From the NCBI RefSeq assembly GCF_013036045.1, contig NZ_WTPX01000074.1, forward strand, positions 1 through 42,987: a stretch of DNA of 42,987 nt, given 5' to 3'. The DNA comes from Alienimonas chondri. Its GTDB lineage: Bacteria > Planctomycetota > Planctomycetia > Planctomycetales > Planctomycetaceae. Within the stretch, counting starts at the first letter, position 1. Every line of letters begins with the position of its first letter. A model generated the notes under the pieces. The model worked only from the letters and a program-made list of their open reading frames with translations, did not search any database and was not told the DNA's origin. This document shows positions 25,899-35,047 of this stretch, piece after piece. The position numbers and the translations under genes are program-made.

Positions 25899-28800
25899 CT
25901 ACAGCCCGCCTTCCGGTTGGAATTTCGCCGTGCCGTCCACGGCTTTGAGTTCGACACGCAAGCCGCGGTCCCGGCGCTCGGGGCTCAGGCCGAACGTCAG
26001 CGTGCGGCGTCCCTTGTTCAACTGGATCGGGGCGTTCGGGTCGGCGACCCGCGTACCGTCGAGCCAGAGCGTCAGCCCGTCGGTCGCATTGACGTCGAGC
26101 CGCACCGGCCCGGCCGCGAGGACCTGGACGAAGCCGCGGGCGAAGGTGCGATCGCCGGCCGGGTAGTCCTCGGGCGGCAGTTCTCCGCTCACTCTGCTGT
26201 AGGCAGGCGACCAGCCGGACTCCTCCTCCGGCGGACCGCCTCCGTCGGACGTTGACACGACTCGCCACTTCCGAATCACCGGACTTTCGTCGTTCGCGTA
26301 CGCGCCGGGCTTTCCCAATGCGGAGACGAAGCTGACGAGGTCGAGAAATTCGTCGCGGCTGTGCAGTTGGTCCGCCAAGCCGGCGGGCATCAACGACGTG
26401 CCGGCGATTTCGTCCTGGATCTCGTCGACCGCGAGGCGGACTTCCCTGCCGAGTTGGGTCGAGTCGCGGACGACCACCTCGCGTTCGTTCCGGAACGCGA
26501 CGATGCCCGTCAGGACTGTGCCGCTGTCGAGCAGAAACATACGGGTTTCGTAGTGCTCCGCGATGGCGGCGTTCGGCTGGAGCAGGGACTCGACGAGATA
26601 CTTCGTCTTCGCCGCGGCTCCGACGGCCACGAGATTCGGGCCGATCGGCGGGCCGGCGGGACCGATCGCGTGGCAACTCGTGCAGGCGACGGCCTTGCGA
26701 CGGTAGATCAATTCGCCGCGGGCCGGGTCGCCGCGCTTCTCGACGTCCGCGGTCAGGGCGTCCAAATCCTCCGCGAGCAGCCGTGCGCTGAGCGAACCGG
26801 ACGCCGCCCGCGGACGGACGCGTTCCGCGAGGTCCTCGGGAAGCAGTCCGGTGTCGCGGTGGAACCGGTCGACGCGCGTCGCGACCGCGGGGTGCAGATC
26901 GAGGTCCTGGAGCGCGTCGTTCAGCAGGTCGCCGCCGCGGCGGCGCTGGAGGACGGTCCTGACGAGCGGGACTGGATCGGCCCCCCGCGGATCCTCCGTG
27001 AGCAACCGGGCCGCGGCTTCGACGCCCCGCGGCAGATTCGCCTGAGCGAGCCCGGCCGCCGCGGCGTACCGCGTCTCCAGGTCCCCCGACTCGGCCAACT
27101 CCGCGAGCGCCCCTTCGAATCGTCCGCCGCCGGCGGCGGCGACCGCGGACGCCAACGCCCGCTTGACTCCGGCGCCGTGGGCGTCGCTTTGCAGGGCGGC
27201 GACCTCACCGCGACCGACGAGGCCCCAGGCGCCGAGCGTCTCCGCTGCAGACGCCGCGATCGTTTCGTCCGCATGGCCGATCAACGCCCTCAATCCGCGC
27301 ACGCTCCGCTTGAGCGATCTCATCGAGTCCGGCTTCGCGGTCCTTGCCATGTCCCGAAGCGCCTCGAGCATCCCGATCGTCGCCGCGGGCGATTTGAGAC
27401 CTTCGTTTCGCGTCAGCGCCGTCGCGATCATCCGCACCTCGGCTTCGGCGCCGACCTCGCGCAACTGAGCCTGAACGGCCGCGATCTCGTCGTCCGTCGG
27501 CGATCTCTGTTTCAGAAACTCGGCCAGGCGCCGTTCCAGACCGACCCCCGCCCCCCGCTCGGCGAACTCGCGGTGAGACGGTTTGGCGAACTTCAACGTG
27601 CCCGCTTCCAGCGCCGGGCGCCAATACGGTTCGAGGGCCCGGGCCGTCTGCGGCAGCGCCTTGTCGAGCTCCCGGTCGCCCGGACGATCCAGGGAACGCA
27701 GGGCCGCGGCGAACGCCTCCGCCCGCGGAACGAAGCCGGCGGACAGCACGGCTTCCATCCGGGTCCGGGGGAACGGATCCGCCGCCGCCTCGGCGAGCAG
27801 GCCGATCGGATCGGACAGTTCGTCGTGCCAGTAGCGGAGGATCCGGGCGCCGGCGCTGCGGGCGTGGCCGTCCTCCGCGGCGAGGACGCGCGTCAGGATC
27901 TTCTCGCTGACCCGTTCGACGTTCTGACAGGCCCACATCGCTTCGACGAGGTGATGATCGTGGTCCGCCGCGTCGGGATCGAGCGCCTCGACCCACCTCT
28001 CCAGTGCGGCGAGAACCTCGTCCGGATCCCGTTCGCTCAGCTCTTTGCGCGCCTGATGGCGCGTCCAGGCCTCCGGGCTTTTTAATTGCTCGATCAACGC
28101 TCCGATCGGGGCGCCGACGAGGGCCGGCTTCTCGACCAGCGGCCGTTCCTTGTGCGTGATCCGCCAGATGCGGCCGTGCTCGTGATCGCGACGCGGATCG
28201 CGGAAGTCGTGTTGGGCGTGGTTGATAATCGAGTTGTACCAGTCCGCCACATAGACGGCGCCGTCCGGGCCGATCTTCACGTCGACCGGGCGGAAGTTCG
28301 GGTGCCGGGAGCGAATCAGCGGTTCGAGCACGTTCGCGCTAAAGCCGGCGCCGTCTTCGATGAATTCGTAGCGGACGACGGCGCGGCTTTTAAATCGCCC
28401 CGTCAGCAATTGGCCGCGGAGGTCGTCGCCGACGTGAGAGCCGGTCGCCAGATCGCCGCCGCACTGTTTCTCGGTGCTGATGAGCGTGTCGACCCGGACC
28501 GCCTCCTCGCTGTTTCCCGTCGCCGGCGACAGATACATGATGCGGGGGTTGTTCACCATGAAGGACTGTCCCCAACGATCGAAGACGTGTCCCCAAGGGT
28601 TGCCGCCCGTCCCGCGGCAGAACATCCGCAGTTCGCGCGTACGGGGATTGAACTGATAGACCCCGCCGTTGAAGTTCCGCACGACGCCGTACTGCGTTTC
28701 GACCTGCGAGTGCAGGAAGATCCCTTCTTGAAAGTAGATCCAGCCGCCCGGGCCGCGACGCCAGGCGCTGATGGAATGGTGACTGTCTTCGATCCCGAAC

Positions 28801-29318
28801 CCTGTCAGCGCGAGTTCTTTAACGTCCGCGACGTCGTCGCCGTCGGTGTCTTTCAGGAAGAAGACGTCCGGCGACTGCGCGACGTAGCAGCCGCCGTTGG
28901 CCAGTTCGAGCCCCGTCGGCAGATACAGGCCGTCCGCGAATACGGTCGACTTGTCCGCCGCCCCGTCGCCGTCCGTGTCTTCCAGAATAATGATTTTATC
29001 GTCGGCGACCTCGCCCGGTTCGAGCTGCGGATACGCCCAAGAGCAGGCGACCCACAGTCGCCCTCTCGAATCCCACTGCATATGCACCGGGTTCGCGAGC
29101 ATCGGATCGGCGGCGAACAGATTGACCTGGTAGCCCGGCAGCAGGTCGAAATGCTCCAGCTGCGACGCCGGATCGTGATTGTTCATCAGATCCAGATCGG
29201 CGCCTTTGAGATTGGCAGTCTTGATGCCCTCCGCATCCTGTGCGGGCGCCGCGGGCGCCAGGGCGCACCCCGCCAGCAGCAAGCCGATCCGGACGGGGAG
29301 GGAAGGCGTTCGATTCAT
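25899..29318 (-). CDS. PVC-type CxxCH protein: beta-propeller dehydrogenase-like, HEAT-like, heme c
   Basis: This 1139-residue exported protein has three family modules. Residues about 45-400 form the membrane-bound-dehydrogenase beta-propeller domain (PGYQVNLFAADPMLANPVHMQWD, DTDGDGAADKSTVFADGL, ISAWRRGPGGWIYFQEG, DGAVYVADWYN), related to soluble sugar dehydrogenases. About 400-820 are HEAT-like helical repeats. About 860-970 is the heme c domain with C879-TSCH883, typical of PVC proteins. The last about 150 residues (VRLDVNATDGLTLWLDGTRV) look like a PA14-type beta sandwich. Signal peptide LLLAGCALAPAAPA. It is the last gene of operon B. A role as a sugar-oxidising enzyme passing electrons to heme c is inferred from the fold; whether PQQ binds is not visible. 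Confidence 0.9.
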   Translation of the reverse strand: MNRTPSLPVRIGLLLAGCALAPAAPAQDAEGIKTANLKGADLDLMNNHDPASQLEHFDLLPGYQVNLFAADPMLANPVHMQWDSRGRLWVACSWAYPQLEPGEVADDKIIILEDTDGDGAADKSTVFADGLYLPTGLELANGGCYVAQSPDVFFLKDTDGDDVADVKELALTGFGIEDSHHSISAWRRGPGGWIYFQEGIFLHSQVETQYGVVRNFNGGVYQFNPRTRELRMFCRGTGGNPWGHVFDRWGQSFMVNNPRIMYLSPATGNSEEAVRVDTLISTEKQCGGDLATGSHVGDDLRGQLLTGRFKSRAVVRYEFIEDGAGFSANVLEPLIRSRHPNFRPVDVKIGPDGAVYVADWYNSIINHAQHDFRDPRRDHEHGRIWRITHKERPLVEKPALVGAPIGALIEQLKSPEAWTRHQARKELSERDPDEVLAALERWVEALDPDAADHDHHLVEAMWACQNVERVSEKILTRVLAAEDGHARSAGARILRYWHDELSDPIGLLAEAAADPFPRTRMEAVLSAGFVPRAEAFAAALRSLDRPGDRELDKALPQTARALEPYWRPALEAGTLKFAKPSHREFAERGAGVGLERRLAEFLKQRSPTDDEIAAVQAQLREVGAEAEVRMIATALTRNEGLKSPAATIGMLEALRDMARTAKPDSMRSLKRSVRGLRALIGHADETIAASAAETLGAWGLVGRGEVAALQSDAHGAGVKRALASAVAAAGGGRFEGALAELAESGDLETRYAAAAGLAQANLPRGVEAAARLLTEDPRGADPVPLVRTVLQRRRGGDLLNDALQDLDLHPAVATRVDRFHRDTGLLPEDLAERVRPRAASGSLSARLLAEDLDALTADVEKRGDPARGELIYRRKAVACTSCHAIGPAGPPIGPNLVAVGAAAKTKYLVESLLQPNAAIAEHYETRMFLLDSGTVLTGIVAFRNEREVVVRDSTQLGREVRLAVDEIQDEIAGTSLMPAGLADQLHSRDEFLDLVSFVSALGKPGAYANDESPVIRKWRVVSTSDGGGPPEEESGWSPAYSRVSGELPPEDYPAGDRTFARGFVQVLAAGPVRLDVNATDGLTLWLDGTRVADPNAPIQLNKGRRTLTFGLSPERRDRGLRVELKAVDGTAKFQPEGGL

Positions 29319-29419
29319 GGGGCCGTCGTCTGTTCGTCAATCACTGTTACTAAAACCGGACACGGCCGTCGCCGGAGCGTCTGGCGAAGCGAACCGGCGA
29401 CGCCGGGCGCGGCTCGGAT

Positions 29420-30664
29420 TTACTCGGGAACTCGCGTGAGCCGCCAGCGCCGCGTTTTGAGTTCCATTCCCTCGCTCAGAGTTTCGTCGAGGGCGTTCGC
29501 CAGCTGGTTGAATTCGATCACCTCCCCCGGCAGCGCCCGGCCGCTGGGAGACGAGCGGCGTTCGCCGACGATGTGCACCTGATTCAGCGCCTTCCAGCTA
29601 TACGTAAACTGCAGGTTCTTGTCGTTGACGACGTTTCTGAAGGCTTCGGCGGCCTGGTGGGCCGGCGAGGCGTCGACCGGCACGCCGTCGGCCCAGTCCT
29701 CCGCCGAGGCGGTCGCGACGGGCGTTCCGTCGATCGTCAGCTCGTAGGTCCCCGGCTCGAGGTTCTCGACGGCGAGCGCGTCCCGGGCGAATTCCAGTTG
29801 CGGGGGCAGCGGACGCTCCGTCGGCGGCGGCAGACTCGGCGGAGCGTCTTCGGCGACCTGAAAGCTCAGCCCCGAATCGTCCGCCGCCAAGTCGGACACG
29901 CTCACGCCGCGGCCGGCGGCCGACCGCTTCGCGGCGTCGATCCGCAGCAGCCACGGTCGTTGATCCGGGGACGGGTCGTCGGCCGTCAGCTGATCGAAGA
30001 AGGCGTGGCTGACGGCCCAGTGGCCGTAAGGATTCAGATGGATGCCGTTGCTGGTGAGCTTCGGGCCGACCGATTCGTCCATCAAATAGCGGGACGCTTC
30101 GAACAGATCGACGAAGGGCGTCCCGGCGTCGTCCGCGACGTCTCGCATCGCCCGCGTATACGCTTCCAGATCGCGGTTTCGCTCGTCGCGATTCGGGGTC
30201 AGTTCGCCCAGATCCTCGCACGCGATCGGCGAGACCAGAATGAGCCGCACCTCCGAGACGCCGTTATATGTCTTGCCGGCGTGCGAGGCGATCAATTCTC
30301 GCAATTGGCTCTTAAAGTCGTCGAGGCCGCGTTCGCCGTCGAACGATTCGCCCATGCCGAAGCAGGCGATGAGGACGTCGGTCTCGTGTTCGGTCAGCGT
30401 CGCCTCCTCCGTCGGGAACCCGGTTGGGCGGTCGCGGGCGGTCAGCATGTCCCCGGCCCAACCCAGATTGCGGATCGAAACGGGGTTCTCGCGGGTTTTG
30501 TTGAGGAGCGCCGTCTCCAGATACCCGTGGATCCGCAATTGGTCGGCGAACGTGTTGCCGATGACGGCGATGCGATCGCCGGGGCGGATCGGCGGCTCGG
30601 CCGCGGCGAACGCGGCGGCCGTCAGCCAGATCAGAACCGCGGGGACGGCGTGTTTGCGGGACAT
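29420..30664 (-). CDS. SGNH/GDSL hydrolase-like protein with altered active site
   Basis: This 414-residue secreted protein has the SGNH fold. Block I reads IGNTFAD instead of GDS, putting Thr where the nucleophilic Ser normally stands. Block III reads CFGMGESFDG. The final block reads SNGIHLNPYGHW, where the usual Asp of DxxH is Asn while His is kept. The same substitutions seem common in planctomycete relatives, so they are probably a subfamily trait. It may be a binding protein or use altered chemistry. The frame has a TTG just before, but ATG 30664 begins a normal signal peptide (VPAVLIWLTAAAFAAA). It lies 79 bp after the ThuA-like gene and 101 bp before the CxxCH gene. Confidence 0.85.
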   Translation of the reverse strand: MSRKHAVPAVLIWLTAAAFAAAEPPIRPGDRIAVIGNTFADQLRIHGYLETALLNKTRENPVSIRNLGWAGDMLTARDRPTGFPTEEATLTEHETDVLIACFGMGESFDGERGLDDFKSQLRELIASHAGKTYNGVSEVRLILVSPIACEDLGELTPNRDERNRDLEAYTRAMRDVADDAGTPFVDLFEASRYLMDESVGPKLTSNGIHLNPYGHWAVSHAFFDQLTADDPSPDQRPWLLRIDAAKRSAAGRGVSVSDLAADDSGLSFQVAEDAPPSLPPPTERPLPPQLEFARDALAVENLEPGTYELTIDGTPVATASAEDWADGVPVDASPAHQAAEAFRNVVNDKNLQFTYSWKALNQVHIVGERRSSPSGRALPGEVIEFNQLANALDETLSEGMELKTRRWRLTRVPE

Positions 30665-30743
30665 CAATCCGAAACGCGTGGGAGGCGAAACTCGACCGGA
30701 GCCGCGCGGCGACCGGAGCCGCGCGAGCCGTCGCGGCGCCCGG

Positions 30744-31676
30744 TCATTGCCGGGGCTTTTTGTCGGCGCGGGTGACGTTCCAGGTCGAAACCTTTGCGTC
30801 CGCGTCGGGCAGCGGGCGATCGACGGCCCAGTGAACGGCGTTGAGGAGGATCCGCATGAACGCCTCCTCGCCGAAGTCGCCGGGATGCCCGAAGGACGTG
30901 CCGAACACCTTGCCGCCCCATTCGTTCTCCCAGGCCCAGGCGACGACGTCGGACTCCTGCGGCTTCACCTCGATCGTCCCGAACGCTCGTTTGACCGTGC
31001 GGGCGCGGCCGGTGCCCGTTCCGGTCGCCAACGGGACGCAGCCCTCTTCCAACCGGGTTAGATAGAGCGTGCCGGGCGAGGTCCACTCCGTTTTGTGGAC
31101 GTTCGTCAGGATGGGGTGGTCCGACGCCTCGTCGACGACGCGGATCTGCGTGGCGCTGGTCTGGTGCACGAGATACGGGGTTCCCATCGCCCGCCGTCCG
31201 AAGCCGTCGTTCCACTCCTGCCGCGGATGTCCCGCCGGATATTTGAATGCGTGGCTGGCCGTGCGGAGTCCGATCACGGGTTTGCCGGACTTGAGGTAGT
31301 CCTCGATCGGCTGCCATTCCGCGTCGGGCAGTCGGAGGAACCGCATGAAGAAGATCGCCAGATCCGCGTCGGCCAACGCCTCGATGCCGGGCAGCACGTC
31401 TTCCGTCTTCTTCTCCGGGTTCCCCTCGCCCATCACGACCGTCGTGCGGAACCCGAACCGTTCCAACTCCTTCGCCAGGAGGGGCATCGTCAGTTCCGGC
31501 GAGTAGTGCAGCGTCCCGACGACGAGCACCGCGTGCGGCCGGTCGTCGTCATCGTTCGCCGCCGCGTATCGGGGAGCCGATGAGAGAAGTGCGATCGCCG
31601 TCGCGAGCGCCAGCACGCAGGTGCGTCGTTTTATAAACATCGGATTCGCGGGCGTCTGGGTGGCGGGCGTGCTCAT
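30744..31676 (-). CDS. ThuA-like domain protein (secreted)
   Basis: This 310-residue protein carries the ThuA-like fold (flavodoxin/amidotransferase-like), a family linked to sugar use; ThuA itself belongs to a trehalose pathway that goes through 3-keto sugars. AVLVVGTLHYSPELT, EALADADLAIFFMRF, YLKSGKPVIGLRTASHAF and VFGTSFGHPGDFGEEAFMRILLNAVHWAV match the family. A signal peptide (TCVLALATAIALLSSAP) follows either ATG 31676 or ATG 31640. The first has CAGGAG just 3 nt upstream, the second no clear site; the longer form is listed. Its biochemical role is unknown. Confidence 0.88.
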   Translation of the reverse strand: MSTPATQTPANPMFIKRRTCVLALATAIALLSSAPRYAAANDDDDRPHAVLVVGTLHYSPELTMPLLAKELERFGFRTTVVMGEGNPEKKTEDVLPGIEALADADLAIFFMRFLRLPDAEWQPIEDYLKSGKPVIGLRTASHAFKYPAGHPRQEWNDGFGRRAMGTPYLVHQTSATQIRVVDEASDHPILTNVHKTEWTSPGTLYLTRLEEGCVPLATGTGTGRARTVKRAFGTIEVKPQESDVVAWAWENEWGGKVFGTSFGHPGDFGEEAFMRILLNAVHWAVDRPLPDADAKVSTWNVTRADKKPRQ

Positions 31677-31871
31677 GCGCTCCTGCAGGTCAACACGCCC
31701 CCGCCGCCGTTCGTCGCGTCGGCACGCATCGGTCCGAACTGTTCCGTTCGTCTGCGACGGCAGAGTACCGCGGCGGTCTCGCAGGTCAAACGGTTCGGGC
31801 GCGTCCGCGGGACGCCGTCGGCGGGGCGTCGCCGGTGGGGCCGGAACGGGCCGCGGTCGCGATGGATTCGT

Positions 31872-33419
31872 TTATCGCCCGCCCCGCTTCCGCTGCCGAA
31901 CTTCCGGGTTCGGGTCCGGCTTTAACGCGTCGGTTTTGGCGTCCCACGGCAGGCCGCGGTCGAACAGGACGGCGAAGCGGCGGTAGTCGTTGTGGCCGAC
32001 GGCGTGGTCCCGCCAGTGGGCGACCCAGCCGTCGTACAGCGCCCGCATCGCGTCGCGGTCGGCGGCGCGGGCCGGGTGCTCGTCGAGGTCGGTCAGCTCC
32101 AGCGGGTCGGCGGCGGTGTCGTACAGCTCCTCCGTCGGGGTCATGCCGTCGCCGCCGTGCGGCCAGAAGACGAACTTCTGATCCCGGGTGACGACCGCCA
32201 GCGAGTGGACGGCCGGCGGCCCCCAGACGTTGATTAACGGCAGGGACTCGTGGATCGCCGCGTCCGCGTCGTCGAGCAGCGGGAGCAGGCTGCGGCCGTC
32301 GACGCCGTCCTTCCCGGCCGCCGCGGCCGGCTGCGGGACGCCGGCGAGGGCGCGGATCGTCGGGGCGAAATCGACGTTGCCGGTGAGGGCGTCCCGCCGC
32401 GTCCCGGCGAGGTCCGGGCGCCGCGGGTCGTACACGATCAGCGGCACGCGGGAGGCCTCCTCGTACGGCAGCACCTTCGAGCCGTACCCGTGCGCTCCGC
32501 ACAGGAAGCCGTTGTCGGAGGTGAAGATCACGACGGTGCGGTCGGCGACGCCGGCCTCCTCCAAGGCCGCTCGGATCATGCCGACGGCGGCGTCGACGCC
32601 GTACACCAGCTGGTGGTACCGCCGCATCACGGCGTCGTAGTCGTCGGCGTAGCCCCAAGAGTGGAACCGTTCGTACTGGCGGCCCTGGCGGCTCTGTTCG
32701 GAGAAGTGCAGACCGTGCTCGCGGCCGTAGTTCGCCGGCTTGCGGAAGGTCTTCCCGGCGTACACGGCGTCGAACCGCGGGTCGGGCGTGTCCGGCATAT
32801 GCGGGGACTTGAAGCTGATCGACAGGCAGAACGGCTCGCCGCTCCCCGCGGCCTCTTGGACGAAGTCCCGGCCGAACGCCCCGTAGGAGAGCGTCGAGTG
32901 CGGGAACTCGTCGGCGTACTCCCGCATCGAGGCGTTCTGGCGGGTCGCGTAGGAGGTCTGCCCGGGGCTGCCGCCCCAGCGGTCGAAGTCGTCGGCCGGC
33001 AGGCGGGCGTTCTCGGCGCCGGGAGCGTCGACGACCTCGAACCCGAACTTGCCGGCGAACGCCGTCCGATACCCGGCCCGTTTCAACGCCATCGGGTAGC
33101 TTTGCTCCCACAGGGATTGCGTCAGCGGGCCGTGGCTGAAGTTGCAGCCGGTGCGGTACTCCAGCAGGCCGGTCATCACCGTAGCCCGGCTGGCCATGCA
33201 AATCGCGGTGGTGTCGTAGTGGTTGTCGAACGCCACGCCGTCGCGGGCCAGGCGGTCGAGGTGGGGCGTCTGCACGTCCGGGTTGCCGTAGCAGCCGAGG
33301 CTGTCGCAGGACTGGTCGTCGGTCAGCAGGAAGACGACGTTCGGCCGGTCCTCCGCCGCCGCGGTTCCCGCGGCCGCCGCGAGGCAGAGAAGCAGACAGG
33401 CTGCGAATCGAGGGGGCAT
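31872..33419 (-). CDS. Type I sulfatase, CMASR type
   Basis: This is a 515-residue secreted sulfatase. The FGly motif is C74-MASR, the CxAxR variant that formylglycine-generating enzyme and anSME can also accept. LTDDQSCDSLGCYG binds metal; YRTAFAGKFGFE, SFKSPHMPDTP and VVIFTSDNGFLCGAHG are further blocks. The protein ends with a Lys/Arg-rich tail (VRQRKRGGR). The chosen ATG 33419 gives a signal peptide (PRFAACLLLCLAAAAGTAAA); an upstream frame of 58 codons is a shadow of the gene behind it. Third sulfatase in order of transcription, 50 bp after the second, with a 195-bp gap before the ThuA-like gene. Confidence 0.92.
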   Translation of the reverse strand: MPPRFAACLLLCLAAAAGTAAAEDRPNVVFLLTDDQSCDSLGCYGNPDVQTPHLDRLARDGVAFDNHYDTTAICMASRATVMTGLLEYRTGCNFSHGPLTQSLWEQSYPMALKRAGYRTAFAGKFGFEVVDAPGAENARLPADDFDRWGGSPGQTSYATRQNASMREYADEFPHSTLSYGAFGRDFVQEAAGSGEPFCLSISFKSPHMPDTPDPRFDAVYAGKTFRKPANYGREHGLHFSEQSRQGRQYERFHSWGYADDYDAVMRRYHQLVYGVDAAVGMIRAALEEAGVADRTVVIFTSDNGFLCGAHGYGSKVLPYEEASRVPLIVYDPRRPDLAGTRRDALTGNVDFAPTIRALAGVPQPAAAAGKDGVDGRSLLPLLDDADAAIHESLPLINVWGPPAVHSLAVVTRDQKFVFWPHGGDGMTPTEELYDTAADPLELTDLDEHPARAADRDAMRALYDGWVAHWRDHAVGHNDYRRFAVLFDRGLPWDAKTDALKPDPNPEVRQRKRGGR

Positions 33420-33469
33420 ACGTTCCGGCGGTCGTGGGGTGTGGGAGGCGGGCGGGAACCGCGCGGCGT

Positions 33470-34996
33470 CTACGGCGTCCAGGCGGGGATGCCGAGGTTC
33501 GCCTTCTGCCGTTCGTACCGCACCGCCTGCGGTTGCTGCGGGGCGAGCGGGGCGTCTTCGTTGACCATCAGCGGGACCGTCTCGTCCCACCACCGGTCGT
33601 AGGCGACCCGCAGGTCCGCTATCACTTCGGGATGCTCGGCGGCGACGTCGGTCGATTCATAGGGGTCGGCGGCGATGTCGTAGAGCTCTTTATTGTTAAC
33701 GAACCGCCACCGCTGCGTGCGGACCGCGCAGCCGGCGAACTTGCTGTCGTTCGGGTCCGCCCCCTTCTTCCACCGGCCCGTGTGCACGAACAGGGCGCGG
33801 TCGGGCCACGCGGCGGCCGGGTCCTCCAACAGCGGCAGGAGCGAACGGCCCTCGAGGGGCTGCACGTCGTCGGGGATCTCCGCCCCGGCGAGGTCGCAGA
33901 ACGTGTTGAACAGGTCGACGTGCGCCGTGAGCGCGTCGATGTCGACGCCCTCGCCCAGTCGCCCGTCCCAGCGCCAGAAGCAGGGGACGTGCGTCCCGCC
34001 CTCGTACGGGGAGTTCTTGCCGGTCTTGAAGCCGGCGGTGTGCATCCTCACCGGTTCGCCGTTCAGTCGGCCGCTCCGGCCGGCCTGGCCGTTGTCCGTC
34101 ATAAAGATGACCAGCGTGTCGTCCCACGCGGACCACTCGTCGAGCTTCTCCGTCAAGCGGCCGAAGTTATAATCAATGTTCTCGATCATGCCGTACCGGC
34201 CGGCGGTGTTCTGGTCCCAGCCGGCTTCCAGGAACCGCCGTTTATACTTCTCCGGGGCGATCATCGGCCCGTGGGGGGCGTTCGGCGTGATGAGGGCGAA
34301 GTACGGCGTGCCGGCCGCCCGCTGCTTCTCGATCCAGGCCAGTGCGCCGTCGAAGAACACGTCGGTGCAGAAGCCCTCGGTTTGCACGAGCGTGTCGTCG
34401 CTCAGCAGGACGTTGTCGAAGTACTTGCCGTCGGCCTCGCGGTTGGGCGGGAAGTCGGCGCAGCTGCCGGGGAAGGACTGCCCGATGCCGCCGGCCCCAT
34501 GAATGAAGACCCGGTCGAACCCGCGGTTGTACGGCTGGTAGGCGTCCTCGTCGCCGAGGTGCCACTTGCCGAACAGGCCGGTCTCGTAGCCGGCGGTTTG
34601 CAGCACTTGCGGGAACGTCGTGGTCGACAGCGCCATCCGCTCCCGCTCCAGGATCGTGTGGGTCACGCCGTTGCGGAACTCGTGCCGCCCGCTGAGGAGC
34701 GCCGCCCGCGTGGGAGCGCAGGTGGGGCTGACGTGGAAGTCCGTGAACCGCGTGGAACGCTGATAGAACCGATCGAGGTGCGGCGTTCGCAACACCTCGT
34801 TGCCGAGGCAGGACAGGTCGCCCATCCCCTGATCGTCCGTCATCACAAGGATCACGTTCGGCCGCGACCCGGCGAGGCCGCCGGACGACGCCCCTGCGGC
34901 GTCCGAGTCCTCAGCGAGCAGGACCGCGGGGGCGGGGGCGGCGGCGAGGCAGAGCAGGGCCGCGGCGAACGCGCGGCGGCTGGGGTGGGCGGTCAT
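33470..34996 (-). CDS. Type I sulfatase, arylsulfatase-like
   Basis: This is a 508-residue secreted sulfatase with FGly motif C93-APTR. MTDDQGMGDLSCLG, GLFGKWHLGD, TPNAPHGPM and FMTDNGQAGRSG are active-site blocks. The N-terminus (SRRAFAAALLCLAAAPAPA) is a signal peptide with a twin Arg. It is clearly paralogous to the next sulfatase (35048-36856): both share GFCTDVFF, the NAPHxP block and a MIxNID helix in the same order. Tandem duplication followed by divergence is likely, giving enzymes for different sulfate positions. Confidence 0.93.
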   Translation of the reverse strand: MTAHPSRRAFAAALLCLAAAPAPAVLLAEDSDAAGASSGGLAGSRPNVILVMTDDQGMGDLSCLGNEVLRTPHLDRFYQRSTRFTDFHVSPTCAPTRAALLSGRHEFRNGVTHTILERERMALSTTTFPQVLQTAGYETGLFGKWHLGDEDAYQPYNRGFDRVFIHGAGGIGQSFPGSCADFPPNREADGKYFDNVLLSDDTLVQTEGFCTDVFFDGALAWIEKQRAAGTPYFALITPNAPHGPMIAPEKYKRRFLEAGWDQNTAGRYGMIENIDYNFGRLTEKLDEWSAWDDTLVIFMTDNGQAGRSGRLNGEPVRMHTAGFKTGKNSPYEGGTHVPCFWRWDGRLGEGVDIDALTAHVDLFNTFCDLAGAEIPDDVQPLEGRSLLPLLEDPAAAWPDRALFVHTGRWKKGADPNDSKFAGCAVRTQRWRFVNNKELYDIAADPYESTDVAAEHPEVIADLRVAYDRWWDETVPLMVNEDAPLAPQQPQAVRYERQKANLGIPAWTP

Positions 34997-35047
34997 CGGA
35001 GACGTTCCGGTGGGAGGGCGAGCGGGAGAGCGATCGGACTCTAAAAA

